A program made the position numbers and the translations under genes. This document shows positions 26,675 through 34,425 of a stretch of 64,000 nt of DNA, piece by piece. Position 1 is the stretch's first letter, and every line of letters starts with the position of its first letter. The notes under the pieces were generated by a model, which was not told where the DNA came from, searched no databases, and was given only the letters and a program-made list of their open reading frames with translations. Source of the DNA: Candidatus Kapaibacterium thiocyanatum (GTDB lineage Bacteria; Bacteroidota; Ignavibacteria; Kapaibacteriales; Kapaibacteriaceae); assembly GCA_001899175.1 (NCBI GenBank), contig MKVH01000024.1:310001-374000 (forward strand), read 5' to 3'.

Positions 26675-27157
26675 TCAGATCGTATGGATTCCGTGCAGTT
26701 TGCACAGCCAGCCCAGATGTCCGGCATGTGCGCCTTCGTGACGGATGGCATGGAAGACGACCGTCCGTTTCGGGACGTCGCGTCCGAAGAGCGGGAAGGG
26801 CATGACCGTCATCAGTTCTTCTTCGGGCAGACCACGCAGGACGTCGACCGACGTCCGGTGAATGACGTCCATCGCCGTCTTCACATCCTCGAATTCCGGC
26901 CAGGCATCGGTCGATTCTCCACGCGACTCGATACTGAACGTATCCAGCCATTCGTACGGACTGGGGACGTTGCCCAGCGCCCCGGCGATCATCGACTGTT
27001 CGGCCCACGCGAGGTGGGCACAGATCCATAGCGGCGCATTGAGCTGGATACCATTGGCGTCATAATGTCGCTTCATGTCGATGTCCTGCAGATGGCCGAG
27101 GTAGAACTTCGTCATGTTGCGAGTGTAGTCGAGCAGGTCGGCGAGGGTGGCGGACAT
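26675..27157 (-). CDS. DinB-superfamily protein
   Basis: A 160-residue four-helix-bundle protein of the DinB/YfiT metal-dependent group. The likely metal histidines are in WICAHLAWAEQ and in the C-terminal HEGAHAGHLGW, matching the family's H...HxxxH layout. Members include thiol-dependent transferases such as bacillithiol S-transferases, but most are uncharacterised. The ATG at 27157 is supported by an AAGGAAAC ribosome-binding site; the longer frame to 27238 lacks one. It lies 96 bases downstream of the DHFR-like gene on the same strand. Confidence 0.85.
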   Translation of the reverse strand: MSATLADLLDYTRNMTKFYLGHLQDIDMKRHYDANGIQLNAPLWICAHLAWAEQSMIAGALGNVPSPYEWLDTFSIESRGESTDAWPEFEDVKTAMDVIHRTSVDVLRGLPEEELMTVMPFPLFGRDVPKRTVVFHAIRHEGAHAGHLGWLCKLHGIHTI

Positions 27158-27253
27158 GGCTGTTTCCTTGATTGATCGTCGGTCGGGACGGTGAAGAAAA
27201 GCGGGACGACGCGTTGACCCTGGCGGAATGGCGTTCATGACAATGGGTATCCG

Positions 27254-27808
27254 CTATCGGGCTGCCGGTACGTAGTAGTGCATCACCGCGCCAGAACCGA
27301 ATGTCTTCGTGTTGATCAACGTCAGAACCATTCTGTCGCTGATATGCCTGAAGAGCGGCAACCCCTTTCCCGCGATGACCGGATGGATACAGAGCTGGAA
27401 CTCGTCGATCAGCCGGAGCTCCGTCAACGCGGCAATCAGACTGGGACTTCCTACGAGAGTGTCCTTGCCTGGTTGTTGCCTGATCGCCAGGACTTCTTCC
27501 TCGAGATCGCGGCGGGTCAGGCGCGTATTGCGCCATTCGACACGTTCCAACGTATGCGAGAACACGACTTTCGGGATGTTGTCGATAGCCAATGCGAAGT
27601 CGTCCATCGATTTGTCTCCGGAGGGGCGTTCGACCAATGCAGGCCAGTACCCCTCCATAAGCTGATAGGTAGTCCTTCCGTAGAGAAGCGTGCCACTGTT
27701 CAGAAGGAGTTCCGTGTAGTGCTGGTGAAGTTCCTCATCCGCGATCCCGGCCGTGTGATCGCAGAATCCGTCGATGGTCATGTTGATGCCGGCGATAATT
27801 CTCGTCAT
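27254..27808 (-). CDS. Dihydrofolate-reductase-like (RibD C-terminal fold) oxidoreductase
   Basis: A 184-residue protein starting MTRIIAGINMTIDGF, the usual opening of the stand-alone DHFR/RibD_C family. Further signatures are LLYGRTTYQLMEGYWP, PKVVFSHTLERVEWRNT, the GSPSLIAALTELRLIDEF dinucleotide-binding helix, and HPVIAGKGLPLF. These proteins probably use NADPH on unknown pterin-like or other substrates; they are not the essential folate enzyme. The ATG at 27808 matches the family start and has AGGATC upstream. The extension to 27880 is rejected. Confidence 0.9.
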   Translation of the reverse strand: MTRIIAGINMTIDGFCDHTAGIADEELHQHYTELLLNSGTLLYGRTTYQLMEGYWPALVERPSGDKSMDDFALAIDNIPKVVFSHTLERVEWRNTRLTRRDLEEEVLAIRQQPGKDTLVGSPSLIAALTELRLIDEFQLCIHPVIAGKGLPLFRHISDRMVLTLINTKTFGSGAVMHYYVPAAR

Positions 27809-27993
27809 GTGGGTGATCCTGAGTGTCGTAACCAGCTGGTTCCATGTCGGGAAAATCCTGAATAACCGGTGCATGGCCAAAACACTTCTCGCGTATCCCG
27901 TTCTGGTTCCCGGCGGTCGGACGATTGCGGCGGTTCAGACTGGAAGTAGTACGTAGTTCTTCGTGACGAAAACGGTGTGCGTGTATCTAGGCC

Positions 27994-28023
27994 GAAACAG
28001 GAACCCCTTTCATGTACTGTTTC
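27994..28023. repeat. Inverted repeat before the cysteine-rich gene
   Basis: GAAACAG at 27994-28000 is mirrored by CTGTTTC at 28017-28023 with a 16-base spacer, and the outer bases extend the pairing partly (CCG/CGG). It ends 11 bases before the signal-peptide ATG, so it could be an operator or a leader hairpin. Its function is unknown. Confidence 0.35.
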
Positions 28024-28034
28024 CGGAATACGAT

Positions 28035-28768
28035 ATGCGTAGCCTTTTCGCCATTCTCGTACTGGCATTCGTAGTTGTCGTCTGTGCTCGCGCACAGCCG
28101 GGCCGATATGCGATCCGATTCTTAATCCGTGCCCGGAATTGTCATATCTCTTCAAGAATCAGTCCTGTGGTTGCGCGGTGACAGAGTGTCCTTCCACGCC
28201 TTGGCGGGACCTTATCGTTACCGATGGGCAGTTCCTCAACGATGCAGACAGCGGTTCCTGTGTGAATGGAATACCATTCAAGGCTAGGCTCAACTTCAAG
28301 TACAGATTCTGCAATGGGGTGCTTGAACTTTGTAGTAGTATAGAAGGCTTTGCCCTCGCGGATGGGTGGTTGCACTGCACGACAACTGGAATTTGCCTGT
28401 CAGACTATCGCGTGAACCTAAGCTATGCACTGGAAGTCATGAGACGAAGGGGGTTGTTGACCGTCAGCAATTGCCCCGCATATCAAAGCGTGAAATGGTA
28501 TGTCTGTACCAAATGTCTTCCGGCAGGAGATGTCTGTACGATTTCTTCAAGTCGATGCTACATGTGGATCAATGTATGCAACGAGGGCTATTCACAATGC
28601 TCGGCATGCTCGCCCTATCTATTTACCGGGGCCAATGCAAGGCTGAAGTTCGAACTTGTCGGAGTCTATTCTACCGAGGCATGCCAGCCACCCGGTTCCG
28701 GCTGTACACCAGGGTGCCAGTTGGTCTATGATTTCATGAAGTGCTTCGATTCACTGCCAAATCCCTGA
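28035..28768 (+). pseudogene. Cysteine-rich secreted protein interrupted by a one-base frameshift
   Basis: The gene starts with a clear signal peptide (MRSLFAILVLAFVVVVCARAQ, ATG at 28035). After the cleavage site, about 28098-28104, this frame degrades and soon stops. The -1 frame continues seamlessly as PICDPILNPCPELSYLFKN and runs 221 residues to 28768. One missing base in the GGGCC run would restore a secreted protein of about 244 residues. The mature part has 22 cysteines, many in CxxC or CxC spacing, consistent with about 11 disulfides, and no recognised domain. Base composition is less G+C-rich than the neighbours, with more A/T at third positions, which hints at acquisition. Sequencing error, true mutation and phase switching cannot be told apart here. 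Confidence 0.65.
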
Positions 28769-28828
28769 CGAAGCATTCGGCGTCTCGGTTTGCGCCTCAA
28801 ATCTACCTGCTGACTCCCTGCCTCTTCG

Positions 28829-28836
28829 TAACTTTG
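28829..28836 (+). promoter_or_regulatory. -7 promoter element of tRNA-Arg
   Basis: TAACTTTG is an exact TAnnTTTG match ending seven bases before the mature tRNA 5' end, the expected distance to the transcription start. Confidence 0.65.
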
Positions 28837-28843
28837 CAGTGCT

Positions 28844-28920
28844 GCGCCCATAGCTCAGCTGGATAGAGCAACAGCCTTCTAAGCTGTGGGTCGCAGGTTC
28901 GAGTCCTGCTGGGCGCGCCA
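28844..28920 (+). tRNA. tRNA-Arg (anticodon TCT)
   Basis: A 77-base cloverleaf. The acceptor stem GCGCCCA pairs with TGGGCGC, then comes discriminator G and an encoded CCA. The D-arm is GCTCAGCTGGATAGAGC. The anticodon loop CTTCTAA gives anticodon TCT, reading AGA/AGG. The T-arm GCAGGTTCGAGTCCTGC pairs fully. Confidence 0.96.
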
Positions 28921-29037
28921 ACGTTGCGGGAGTTCCGATATTCCCGTTCACACACACACGAGTCGAGATCGGATGATGGAGCTTCTTTCGCTCCATTCCA
29001 ACGGATTCGGCCCGACGTACTTCTCAGTGATCGACCT

Positions 29038-29511
29038 ATGAGTGAACCAGTCCTCGACATGTCGGGAATCGATCCCGAACGCGATATCGTGACGAGAAGA
29101 GTGCTCCAGGCGCCGCGGCATGTCGTCTACAAGGCCTGGGCCGATCCTGCGCATCTCGCGAAGTGGTGGGGCCCGAAGGGCTTCACGAATACGTTTACCG
29201 ATTGCGAACTCGAGCCCAACGGGAAGTGGATCTTCACGATGCATGCACCGGACGGTGCGGACTATCCGAACGAGTCCGTCTTCGTGAAGATCGTCGAACA
29301 TGAACTGATCGTATGGGATCACATCTCCGGCCATCGCTTCCGCGCCGTGGCCAGCTTCGAGGAGATCGATCCCGACCGTACGGCCGTGGCCTACAGGATG
29401 CGGTTCGACAGTATCGACGAGTACAGGAAGATGAAAGACTTCATCGTCGAGAAGAACGAAGAGAACTTCGACAAGCTCGAAGACGAAGTGAAGGACATGA
29501 TGGCCGGGTGA
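29038..29511 (+). CDS. AHSA1/SRPBCC-family START-like protein
   Basis: A 157-residue helix-grip-fold protein of the AHSA1/CalC group. Typical segments are RRVLQAPRHVVYKAWADPAHLAKWWGPKGFTNTF, the KWIFTMHAPDGADYPNE strand pair, and EHELIVWDHISGHRFRAVASFEE. These proteins bind small hydrophobic ligands; bacterial roles are mostly unknown. The ATG at 29038 is chosen because similarity begins right after it and the upstream extension includes sequence next to the tRNA. It is followed by a strong bidirectional hairpin. Confidence 0.9.
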   Translation: MSEPVLDMSGIDPERDIVTRRVLQAPRHVVYKAWADPAHLAKWWGPKGFTNTFTDCELEPNGKWIFTMHAPDGADYPNESVFVKIVEHELIVWDHISGHRFRAVASFEEIDPDRTAVAYRMRFDSIDEYRKMKDFIVEKNEENFDKLEDEVKDMMAG

Positions 29512-29537
29512 CGGAGCCGTGCAATGACGAAGACGAC

Positions 29538-29580
29538 ATCGCCCGCATTCCTTCGATGGAATGCGGGCGATCTCTTTCCT
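29538..29580. terminator. Bidirectional terminator between AHSA1-like and SnoaL-like genes
   Basis: A 14-base-pair perfect stem (ATCGCCCGCATTCC with GGAATGCGGGCGAT) has a six-base loop and is followed by CTCTTTCCT. It lies between convergent genes. Confidence 0.8.
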
Positions 29581-29596
29581 GGCATTGCGCCGTCGG

Positions 29597-29959
29597 TCAG
29601 GCCGCTGTCGAGTATAGTTGGGACGTGTCGACGTAGATCAGGTACTTGCTGATGAGGTCACCCTTCCGCATGAGGATGTTGGCGAACGGGACCTGCAGCG
29701 TGCTGCCATCGTGGCGCGTATAGGTCACCGAACCGTTGCAGATGAGGGCGTCGTCCTGCAGCCAGTGCGTATGCAGTTGATGTTTCAGGCCACGGATACT
29801 GTCGAAGAAGCCGGCGATGACGTCGCGTACGAGGTCGCGTCCCTGGATGGGCTCGGCATTGCCGAACTGCAGGACGACGTCCTCGGTAAGGAAGGATGCG
29901 AAGGTGTCGGCGTCGCTGTTGTCGATACTGCTGAACAGGTCACGCATGCGCTGTTCCAT
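29597..29959 (-). CDS. SnoaL/NTF2-like small protein
   Basis: A 120-residue protein of the nuclear-transport-factor-2 fold. It begins with a helix ([23 protein letters not shown]), then [17 protein letters not shown] and [16 protein letters not shown], and ends in curved strands ([24 protein letters not shown]). The family includes polyketide cyclases, isomerases and uncharacterised single-domain proteins; no catalytic residue can be assigned safely. It is divergent from hmgA. A TetR-type palindrome lies about 65 bases upstream, placed in the spacer of a plausible minus-strand promoter. Confidence 0.88.
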   Translation of the reverse strand: MEQRMRDLFSSIDNSDADTFASFLTEDVVLQFGNAEPIQGRDLVRDVIAGFFDSIRGLKHQLHTHWLQDDALICNGSVTYTRHDGSTLQVPFANILMRKGDLISKYLIYVDTSQLYSTAA

Positions 29960-30023
29960 GTCGGTCTCTCCGGATGAATGGCGATCGTTGATTGTCGTCG
30001 AACTTACTGAAGTCGACGATAAT

Positions 30024-30039
30024 AACCGACTGGTCGGTC
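30024..30039. promoter_or_regulatory. Second TetR-type operator palindrome
   Basis: AACCGACTGGTCGGTC contains the arms ACCGAC/GTCGGT (30025-30038) around TG and matches the site at 21550-21565 at 13 of 16 positions. On the minus strand a TTTG lies just upstream and weak -7 matches (TATTATCG or TATCGTCG) lie just downstream, the same layout as the first site. Control of the SnoaL-like gene is therefore more likely than control of hmgA, whose promoter is about 70 bases away. Confidence 0.55.
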
Positions 30040-30089
30040 AATCAAAGCCACGTGTGAAGGATGCCGTAGTAAATAGGCTCGTGAGGGCG

Positions 30090-30120
30090 TTCGCACAGAG
30101 GCCGGGCGACAGTATATTTG
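30090..30120 (+). promoter_or_regulatory. Promoter of hmgA (TTCG-N19-TATATTTG)
   Basis: TATATTTG at 30113-30120 matches TAnnTTTG exactly, with TTCG 19 bases upstream as a near -33 element. The hmgA ATG follows after 32 bases. Confidence 0.6.
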
Positions 30121-30152
30121 CCCCGCAGGAGAATTTGATCTGGAGTCATGGA

Positions 30153-31436
30153 ATGAATCAGTACATGTCCGGTTTCGGTAATGAGTTCGCCACGGAGGCC
30201 GTGCCGGGAGCGCTGCCGGAAGGACGCAATTCGCCCCAGAAGCCGGCCTATGGCCTTTATGCGGAACAGGTAAGCGGCACGCCCTTCACCGCGCCACGCT
30301 CGGCGAACAAGCGGTCGTGGCTGTACCGCATCCGCCCGTCCGTCGTCCATAAACCCTATGAACGTATCGATAACGGTCTGATCCGTTCCAGATTCGACGA
30401 GGTCGAGACGACGCCGAACCAGCTTCGCTGGGATCCGCTGCCGTTTCCCGAACGTCCGACGACGTTCATCGAAGGTATCGTCACGATGGCGGGGAACGGC
30501 GACCTGCACGTCCATGCTGGCAATGCCATCCACGTCTACGTGGCCAACGCGTCGATGACGAAGCAGTTCTTCTACAATGCCGACGGTGAGATGCTCATCG
30601 TCCTGCAGGAAGGCGCGTTACGTTTCTATACCGAACTGGGAATCATCGATGCGGTGCCTGGTGAGATCGTCGTCATTCCGCGCGGGATCAAATTCCGTGT
30701 TGAGATGGACGGTCCGAGCCGTGGTTACATCCTCGAGAACTACGGTGCGTTGCTGCGTCTTCCCGATCTGGGACCGATCGGTGCGAACGGCCTGGCCTAT
30801 CCGCGCGACTTCCTGACGCCGGTGGCATGGTACGAGCAGACGACCGATATCGTGGACGTCATCGCCAAGTTCCAGGGTAATCTCTGGAAGGGACTCTACG
30901 ATCATTCGCCGCTCAACGTCGTGGCATGGCATGGCAACTATGCGCCGTACAAGTACGATCTGCGCAAGTTCCAGTGCATCAATACCGTATCGTTCGATCA
31001 TCCCGACCCATCCATCTACACGGTGCTGACATCTCCCTCGGAGATTCCGGGCACGGCGAACATGGACTTCGTCGTCTTCCCGCCGAGATGGATGGTGGCC
31101 GAGAACACGTTCCGTCCGCCGTGGTTCCATCGTAACTTCATGAACGAATTCATGGGCCTGATCGAAGGCATCTACGATGCCAAGGAAGGCGGCGGCTTCG
31201 TACCGGGTGGCGCATCGCTGCACAACTGCATGAGTGGCCATGGTCCCGACGCGGATACGTACAAGAAAATGACGCAGGTGGAGTTGAAGCCGGTGAAGCT
31301 CGACGGCACGCTGGCCTTCATGTTCGAGACGCGATTCGTGAGCAAGCCTACGGCGTTCGCCATGAGTTGCGCAGAGCTGCAGACCGACTACTGGGAATGC
31401 TGGCAGGGGCTGACGCCGGAATTCAAGCGCCCCTGA
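30153..31436 (+). CDS. hmgA: Homogentisate 1,2-dioxygenase
   Basis: Fe(II) dioxygenase that opens the aromatic ring of homogentisate to maleylacetoacetate in tyrosine/phenylalanine catabolism. The 427 residues match the family. Signatures are the opening [33 protein letters not shown], and the C-terminal iron site. That site has H and E in [12 protein letters not shown] near residue 325, and the second His in [11 protein letters not shown]. The start is the ATG at 30153, which has a GGAG site upstream; the longer frame from 29817 runs through the divergent intergenic region. The other pathway enzymes (HppD, maleylacetoacetate isomerase, fumarylacetoacetase) are not in the window. Confidence 0.96.
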   Translation: MNQYMSGFGNEFATEAVPGALPEGRNSPQKPAYGLYAEQVSGTPFTAPRSANKRSWLYRIRPSVVHKPYERIDNGLIRSRFDEVETTPNQLRWDPLPFPERPTTFIEGIVTMAGNGDLHVHAGNAIHVYVANASMTKQFFYNADGEMLIVLQEGALRFYTELGIIDAVPGEIVVIPRGIKFRVEMDGPSRGYILENYGALLRLPDLGPIGANGLAYPRDFLTPVAWYEQTTDIVDVIAKFQGNLWKGLYDHSPLNVVAWHGNYAPYKYDLRKFQCINTVSFDHPDPSIYTVLTSPSEIPGTANMDFVVFPPRWMVAENTFRPPWFHRNFMNEFMGLIEGIYDAKEGGGFVPGGASLHNCMSGHGPDADTYKKMTQVELKPVKLDGTLAFMFETRFVSKPTAFAMSCAELQTDYWECWQGLTPEFKRP

Positions 31437-31469
31437 GCGTTTTTCCGCTGTCAATTCAAATGGGTTTCC

Positions 31470-31477
31470 TATATTTG
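31470..31477 (+). promoter_or_regulatory. -7 promoter element of the SRP RNA
   Basis: TATATTTG is an exact consensus match, 20 bases before the base-paired 5' end of the RNA. Confidence 0.55.
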
Positions 31478-31497
31478 TGACCCCACAAGAAAGTTAC

Positions 31498-31599
31498 GGC
31501 CAAGTCCCGTGCGGTTGTAGCGAACCCAACCCCGCCAGGTCCGGAAGGAAGCAACGGTCAGTTTGTCTACAAGGCGCCACGGTAAACTTGGCTTTTTTT
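31498..31599 (+). ncRNA. ffs: Small signal recognition particle RNA (4.5S type)
   Basis: RNA scaffold of the signal recognition particle that works with Ffh in co-translational targeting. The universally conserved tip is present as CCAGGTCCGGAAGGAAGCA. The ends pair (GGCCAAGT with ACTTGGC at 31586-31592), giving one long hairpin of about 95 bases without an Alu domain. A run of seven T follows at 31593-31599 and acts as the terminator. The rng gene starts 33 bases downstream. Confidence 0.93.
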
Positions 31600-31632
31600 A
31601 TTTCTACCCCTCGCTCGACGTGAGGGTCCCCT

Positions 31633-33237
31633 ATGGTCCGACGGATCCTGATCAATTCAACGCCGACCCACGTCCGTATCGCTATCACGGAGGACGGACG
31701 ACTGGCCGAGCTGTTCACGGAAGAACCCGATCGCGAAAACCAGGTCGGTAACATCTATCTCGGGCGCGTCACGAAGATCCTGCAGGGTATGAATGCAGCC
31801 TTCGTGAACATCGGTCTCGAACAGGATGCCTTCCTCCATTTCTCCGACGTCGACCAGTCGATGGAAGAACTGTCGACGGACGACGATGACGATGACGAAG
31901 CCCCGCAGCCGGTAGCCGACACGGTGGACAGTGCCGCCGTAGCCCTGCGCCAGGCCAAGGCTTCGCCCAAGAAACGTCTCCCAACCTTTTCCACGAAGCG
32001 TTCCGGACAGGTGACGATCAACCTGCAGGCGAAGCAGCAGGTCATCGTCCAGGTTACACGTGACGCCTATGGTCAAAAGGGTGTGCGGGTTACGACGAAG
32101 GTCGGTATGGCCGGCCGTAACGTCGTCCTTCTGCCGTTCGACGATTCCATCGGTGTCTCGCGCAAGGTCGTTTCCCTCCGCGAACGTCGCCGTCTTCGCA
32201 GCCTCGCCAAGTCCATCCTGCCCGAAGGTACCGGATGCATCATCCGGACGGCCGCTGCCGGCTTGCCGGACAGTGACGTCCAGCGCGACTTCGAGGCCTT
32301 GATCGAAAAGTGGCGCGACGTCGAAGCCGAAGTCGCGAAGGCGAAGGGCCCGCAACTGCTCTACCGCGAGCCCGGCATCACGCACAGCGTCATCCGCGAC
32401 CTGTTCAAGGACGATGTCGCCCAGGTCATCGTCGACGACCACGACCTCTACCGCGACATCAAGGCCTACGTTACCCGTACGGCCCCGCACCTCGACGGCA
32501 AGATCGAATTCCACGACGACAACCAGCCCCTGTTCGATATCTACGGTGTGGAAGCCGAAGTCCAGCTCACGCATGCACGCAAGGTGCCGCTGCCTAGCGG
32601 TGGCTCCGTCGTGATCGATCACACGGAAGCCATGCACGTCGTGGACGTCAACAGCGGCCGCGCTTCCAACGAGCGGACGCAGGAACACAATGCCGTCAAG
32701 ACCAACTTCGAGGCAGTTCGTGAAGTGGCCAAGCAGCTCCGGTTGCGCGACATCGGCGGCATCATCCTCATCGACTTCATCGACATGCAGCAGGAGGAGA
32801 ACCGCCGCCGTCTCATGAGCGAGATGCGGCGCGAACTGTCCCGCGATCGTGCGAAGACCGTCGTCTATCCCGTCACGCAACTGGGCATCATGCAGATCAC
32901 CCGCCAGCGCATCCGACGCAACATCGCCGAGCGCTCGAGCGAGGACTGTCCGCTCTGCTTCGGCATGGGCAAGGTGCAGAATCCGGAAACGACGGTGACG
33001 GGGATCGACCGGTGGCTGCGGAACTACAGGGCGCGCACGTGGGGTCTGCGTATCTCCATCGCCGCCCACCCCTACATCGTACACTTCATCGAACGTCATC
33101 GTGGTACGACGCTCCGCCGATGGCTGCGCAAGTACTTCCTCTTCGTATCGCTGGTCGAGGACGACAAGCTCGAGGCCGGTGAATTCCGCGCCTTCCGTCC
33201 CGGCACATCGAAGGACATCACCCGCCAGTTCATGTAA
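31633..33237 (+). CDS. rng: Ribonuclease E/G family endoribonuclease
   Basis: Single-strand endoribonuclease for rRNA/tRNA maturation and mRNA decay. The 534 residues start VRRILINSTPTHVRIAI and contain the S1 domain (GNIYLGRVTKILQGMNAAFVN). This is interrupted at residues 75-110 by an acidic, proline-containing insert with six consecutive Asp. Catalytic Asp residues lie in HVVDVNSGRAS and IILIDFIDM, and the zinc-link cysteines are in EDCPLCFGMG. It lacks the long RNase E scaffold tail, so it is RNase G-like. It begins a tight operon with dxr, rseP and surE. Confidence 0.94.
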   Translation: MVRRILINSTPTHVRIAITEDGRLAELFTEEPDRENQVGNIYLGRVTKILQGMNAAFVNIGLEQDAFLHFSDVDQSMEELSTDDDDDDEAPQPVADTVDSAAVALRQAKASPKKRLPTFSTKRSGQVTINLQAKQQVIVQVTRDAYGQKGVRVTTKVGMAGRNVVLLPFDDSIGVSRKVVSLRERRRLRSLAKSILPEGTGCIIRTAAAGLPDSDVQRDFEALIEKWRDVEAEVAKAKGPQLLYREPGITHSVIRDLFKDDVAQVIVDDHDLYRDIKAYVTRTAPHLDGKIEFHDDNQPLFDIYGVEAEVQLTHARKVPLPSGGSVVIDHTEAMHVVDVNSGRASNERTQEHNAVKTNFEAVREVAKQLRLRDIGGIILIDFIDMQQEENRRRLMSEMRRELSRDRAKTVVYPVTQLGIMQITRQRIRRNIAERSSEDCPLCFGMGKVQNPETTVTGIDRWLRNYRARTWGLRISIAAHPYIVHFIERHRGTTLRRWLRKYFLFVSLVEDDKLEAGEFRAFRPGTSKDITRQFM

Positions 33238-33243
33238 GGCCTC

Positions 33244-34407
33244 ATGTCCGGCTCTCCCCGCACCATCACCATCCTCGGGTCTACGGGATCGATCGGCTCG
33301 CAAACGCTCGATATCCTCACCCGTCGTGGTGACGACTTCCGACTGAACTTCATCACCTGCAATACCAGGGTCGACGATCTGATCGCCCAGGTGCGCCGCC
33401 ACGAACCACGTGGCGTCGCCATCCGCGACGAAGAGGCCTGGCGCAGCTTCCGTATGCAGTGTCCGGAATTCAGGGGTCCCGTCCTCCTCGGCGAGGAAGG
33501 ACTGTGCGAAGCCGCCGCCCATTCCGATAACGACATCGTCATGAGCGCCATGGTCGGTTTCAGTGGTGTCGTGCCGACGATGGCCGCCATCCGCACGGGC
33601 GTGGTGATAGGCCTGGCCAACAAGGAAACGCTCGTGAGTGCCGGCGACGTGATGACGGCCGCGGCGCGTGAACACGGAGCCACGCTCATCGCCGTGGACA
33701 GCGAACACAGTGCCATCCTGCAATGCATGGCCGGCGAGCGTATCGCCGACATCGAGAAATTCATCATCACGGCGTCGGGAGGACCATTCCGGACCTTCAC
33801 GCACGAGCAGCTCGCAGACGTCACGGCGGAGCAGGCCCTGCGACATCCCAACTGGACGATGGGAGCGAAGATCACGATCGATTCGGCGACGCTCATGAAC
33901 AAGGGCTTCGAGGTGATCGAAGCGCGATGGCTGTTCGATCTGGCTCCGGAGCACATCGACGTCGTCATCCATCCCCAATCCATCATCCACAGCATGGTGC
34001 AGTTCGTCGATGGCAGCGTCAAGGCGCAGATGGGACTGCCCACCATGCTCGTACCCATCCAGTACGCCCTGACCTATCCCGTACGGATGCCGCTCGACAT
34101 TCCACGCATGGATCTCGCCGCGATGTCCACGCTGACGTTCGAACGTCCGGACGTCGACAGATTCCCGTGCCTCAGGATCGCCTACGACGTCCTGAAGGAA
34201 GGGGGAACGGCAGCCTGCGTAGCCAACGCCGCGAACGAGATCGCCGTGGCGGCCTTCCTCGAAGGGCGCTGCAGCTTCACCGGAATAGCGTCGTTGATCG
34301 AGCGTACGCTGGCGGACATGGAAAGCGTGGCTCATCCGTCATTGGATGACGTCGTCGCCGTCGATGCCGAAGCCCGCCGCCGGGCCCGTATCTTCCTGAA
34401 CATCTGA
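33244..34407 (+). CDS. dxr: 1-deoxy-D-xylulose 5-phosphate reductoisomerase
   Basis: NADPH-dependent second enzyme of the MEP isoprenoid pathway, producing 2-C-methyl-D-erythritol 4-phosphate. The 387 residues include the dinucleotide loop ILGSTGSIGSQTLDIL, ANKETLVSAG, the metal/substrate segment VDSEHSAILQ, ASGGPFR, and the hallmark NWTMGAKITIDSATLMNKG followed by EARWLFDL. The start is six bases after rng. Its presence shows the cell makes isoprenoids by the MEP route, which would supply the prenyl chains used by the UbiA-family enzyme in this window. Confidence 0.97.
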   Translation: MSGSPRTITILGSTGSIGSQTLDILTRRGDDFRLNFITCNTRVDDLIAQVRRHEPRGVAIRDEEAWRSFRMQCPEFRGPVLLGEEGLCEAAAHSDNDIVMSAMVGFSGVVPTMAAIRTGVVIGLANKETLVSAGDVMTAAAREHGATLIAVDSEHSAILQCMAGERIADIEKFIITASGGPFRTFTHEQLADVTAEQALRHPNWTMGAKITIDSATLMNKGFEVIEARWLFDLAPEHIDVVIHPQSIIHSMVQFVDGSVKAQMGLPTMLVPIQYALTYPVRMPLDIPRMDLAAMSTLTFERPDVDRFPCLRIAYDVLKEGGTAACVANAANEIAVAAFLEGRCSFTGIASLIERTLADMESVAHPSLDDVVAVDAEARRRARIFLNI

Positions 34408-34425
34408 TATCATTTCGACCGGACT

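Noticed and set aside
28139-28768. Independent gene starting at the TTG codon at 28139
   Set aside because: The reading frame is open and coding-like upstream of it to the signal-peptide junction, so a frameshifted longer gene explains it better than a TTG start without a ribosome site.
28945-28970. CA-dinucleotide tract after the tRNA
   Set aside because: Only about five units and outside any gene, so it is too short to suggest phase variation.
30024-30120. Reading the second TetR-type palindrome as the hmgA operator
   Set aside because: The hmgA -7 element lies about 75 bases downstream of it; the palindrome fits the spacer of a minus-strand promoter better. Dual control is not excluded.
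31657-34335. 892-codon minus-strand open frame across rng and dxr
   Set aside because: It spans two unmistakable plus-strand genes and has shadow-type composition with no motif.
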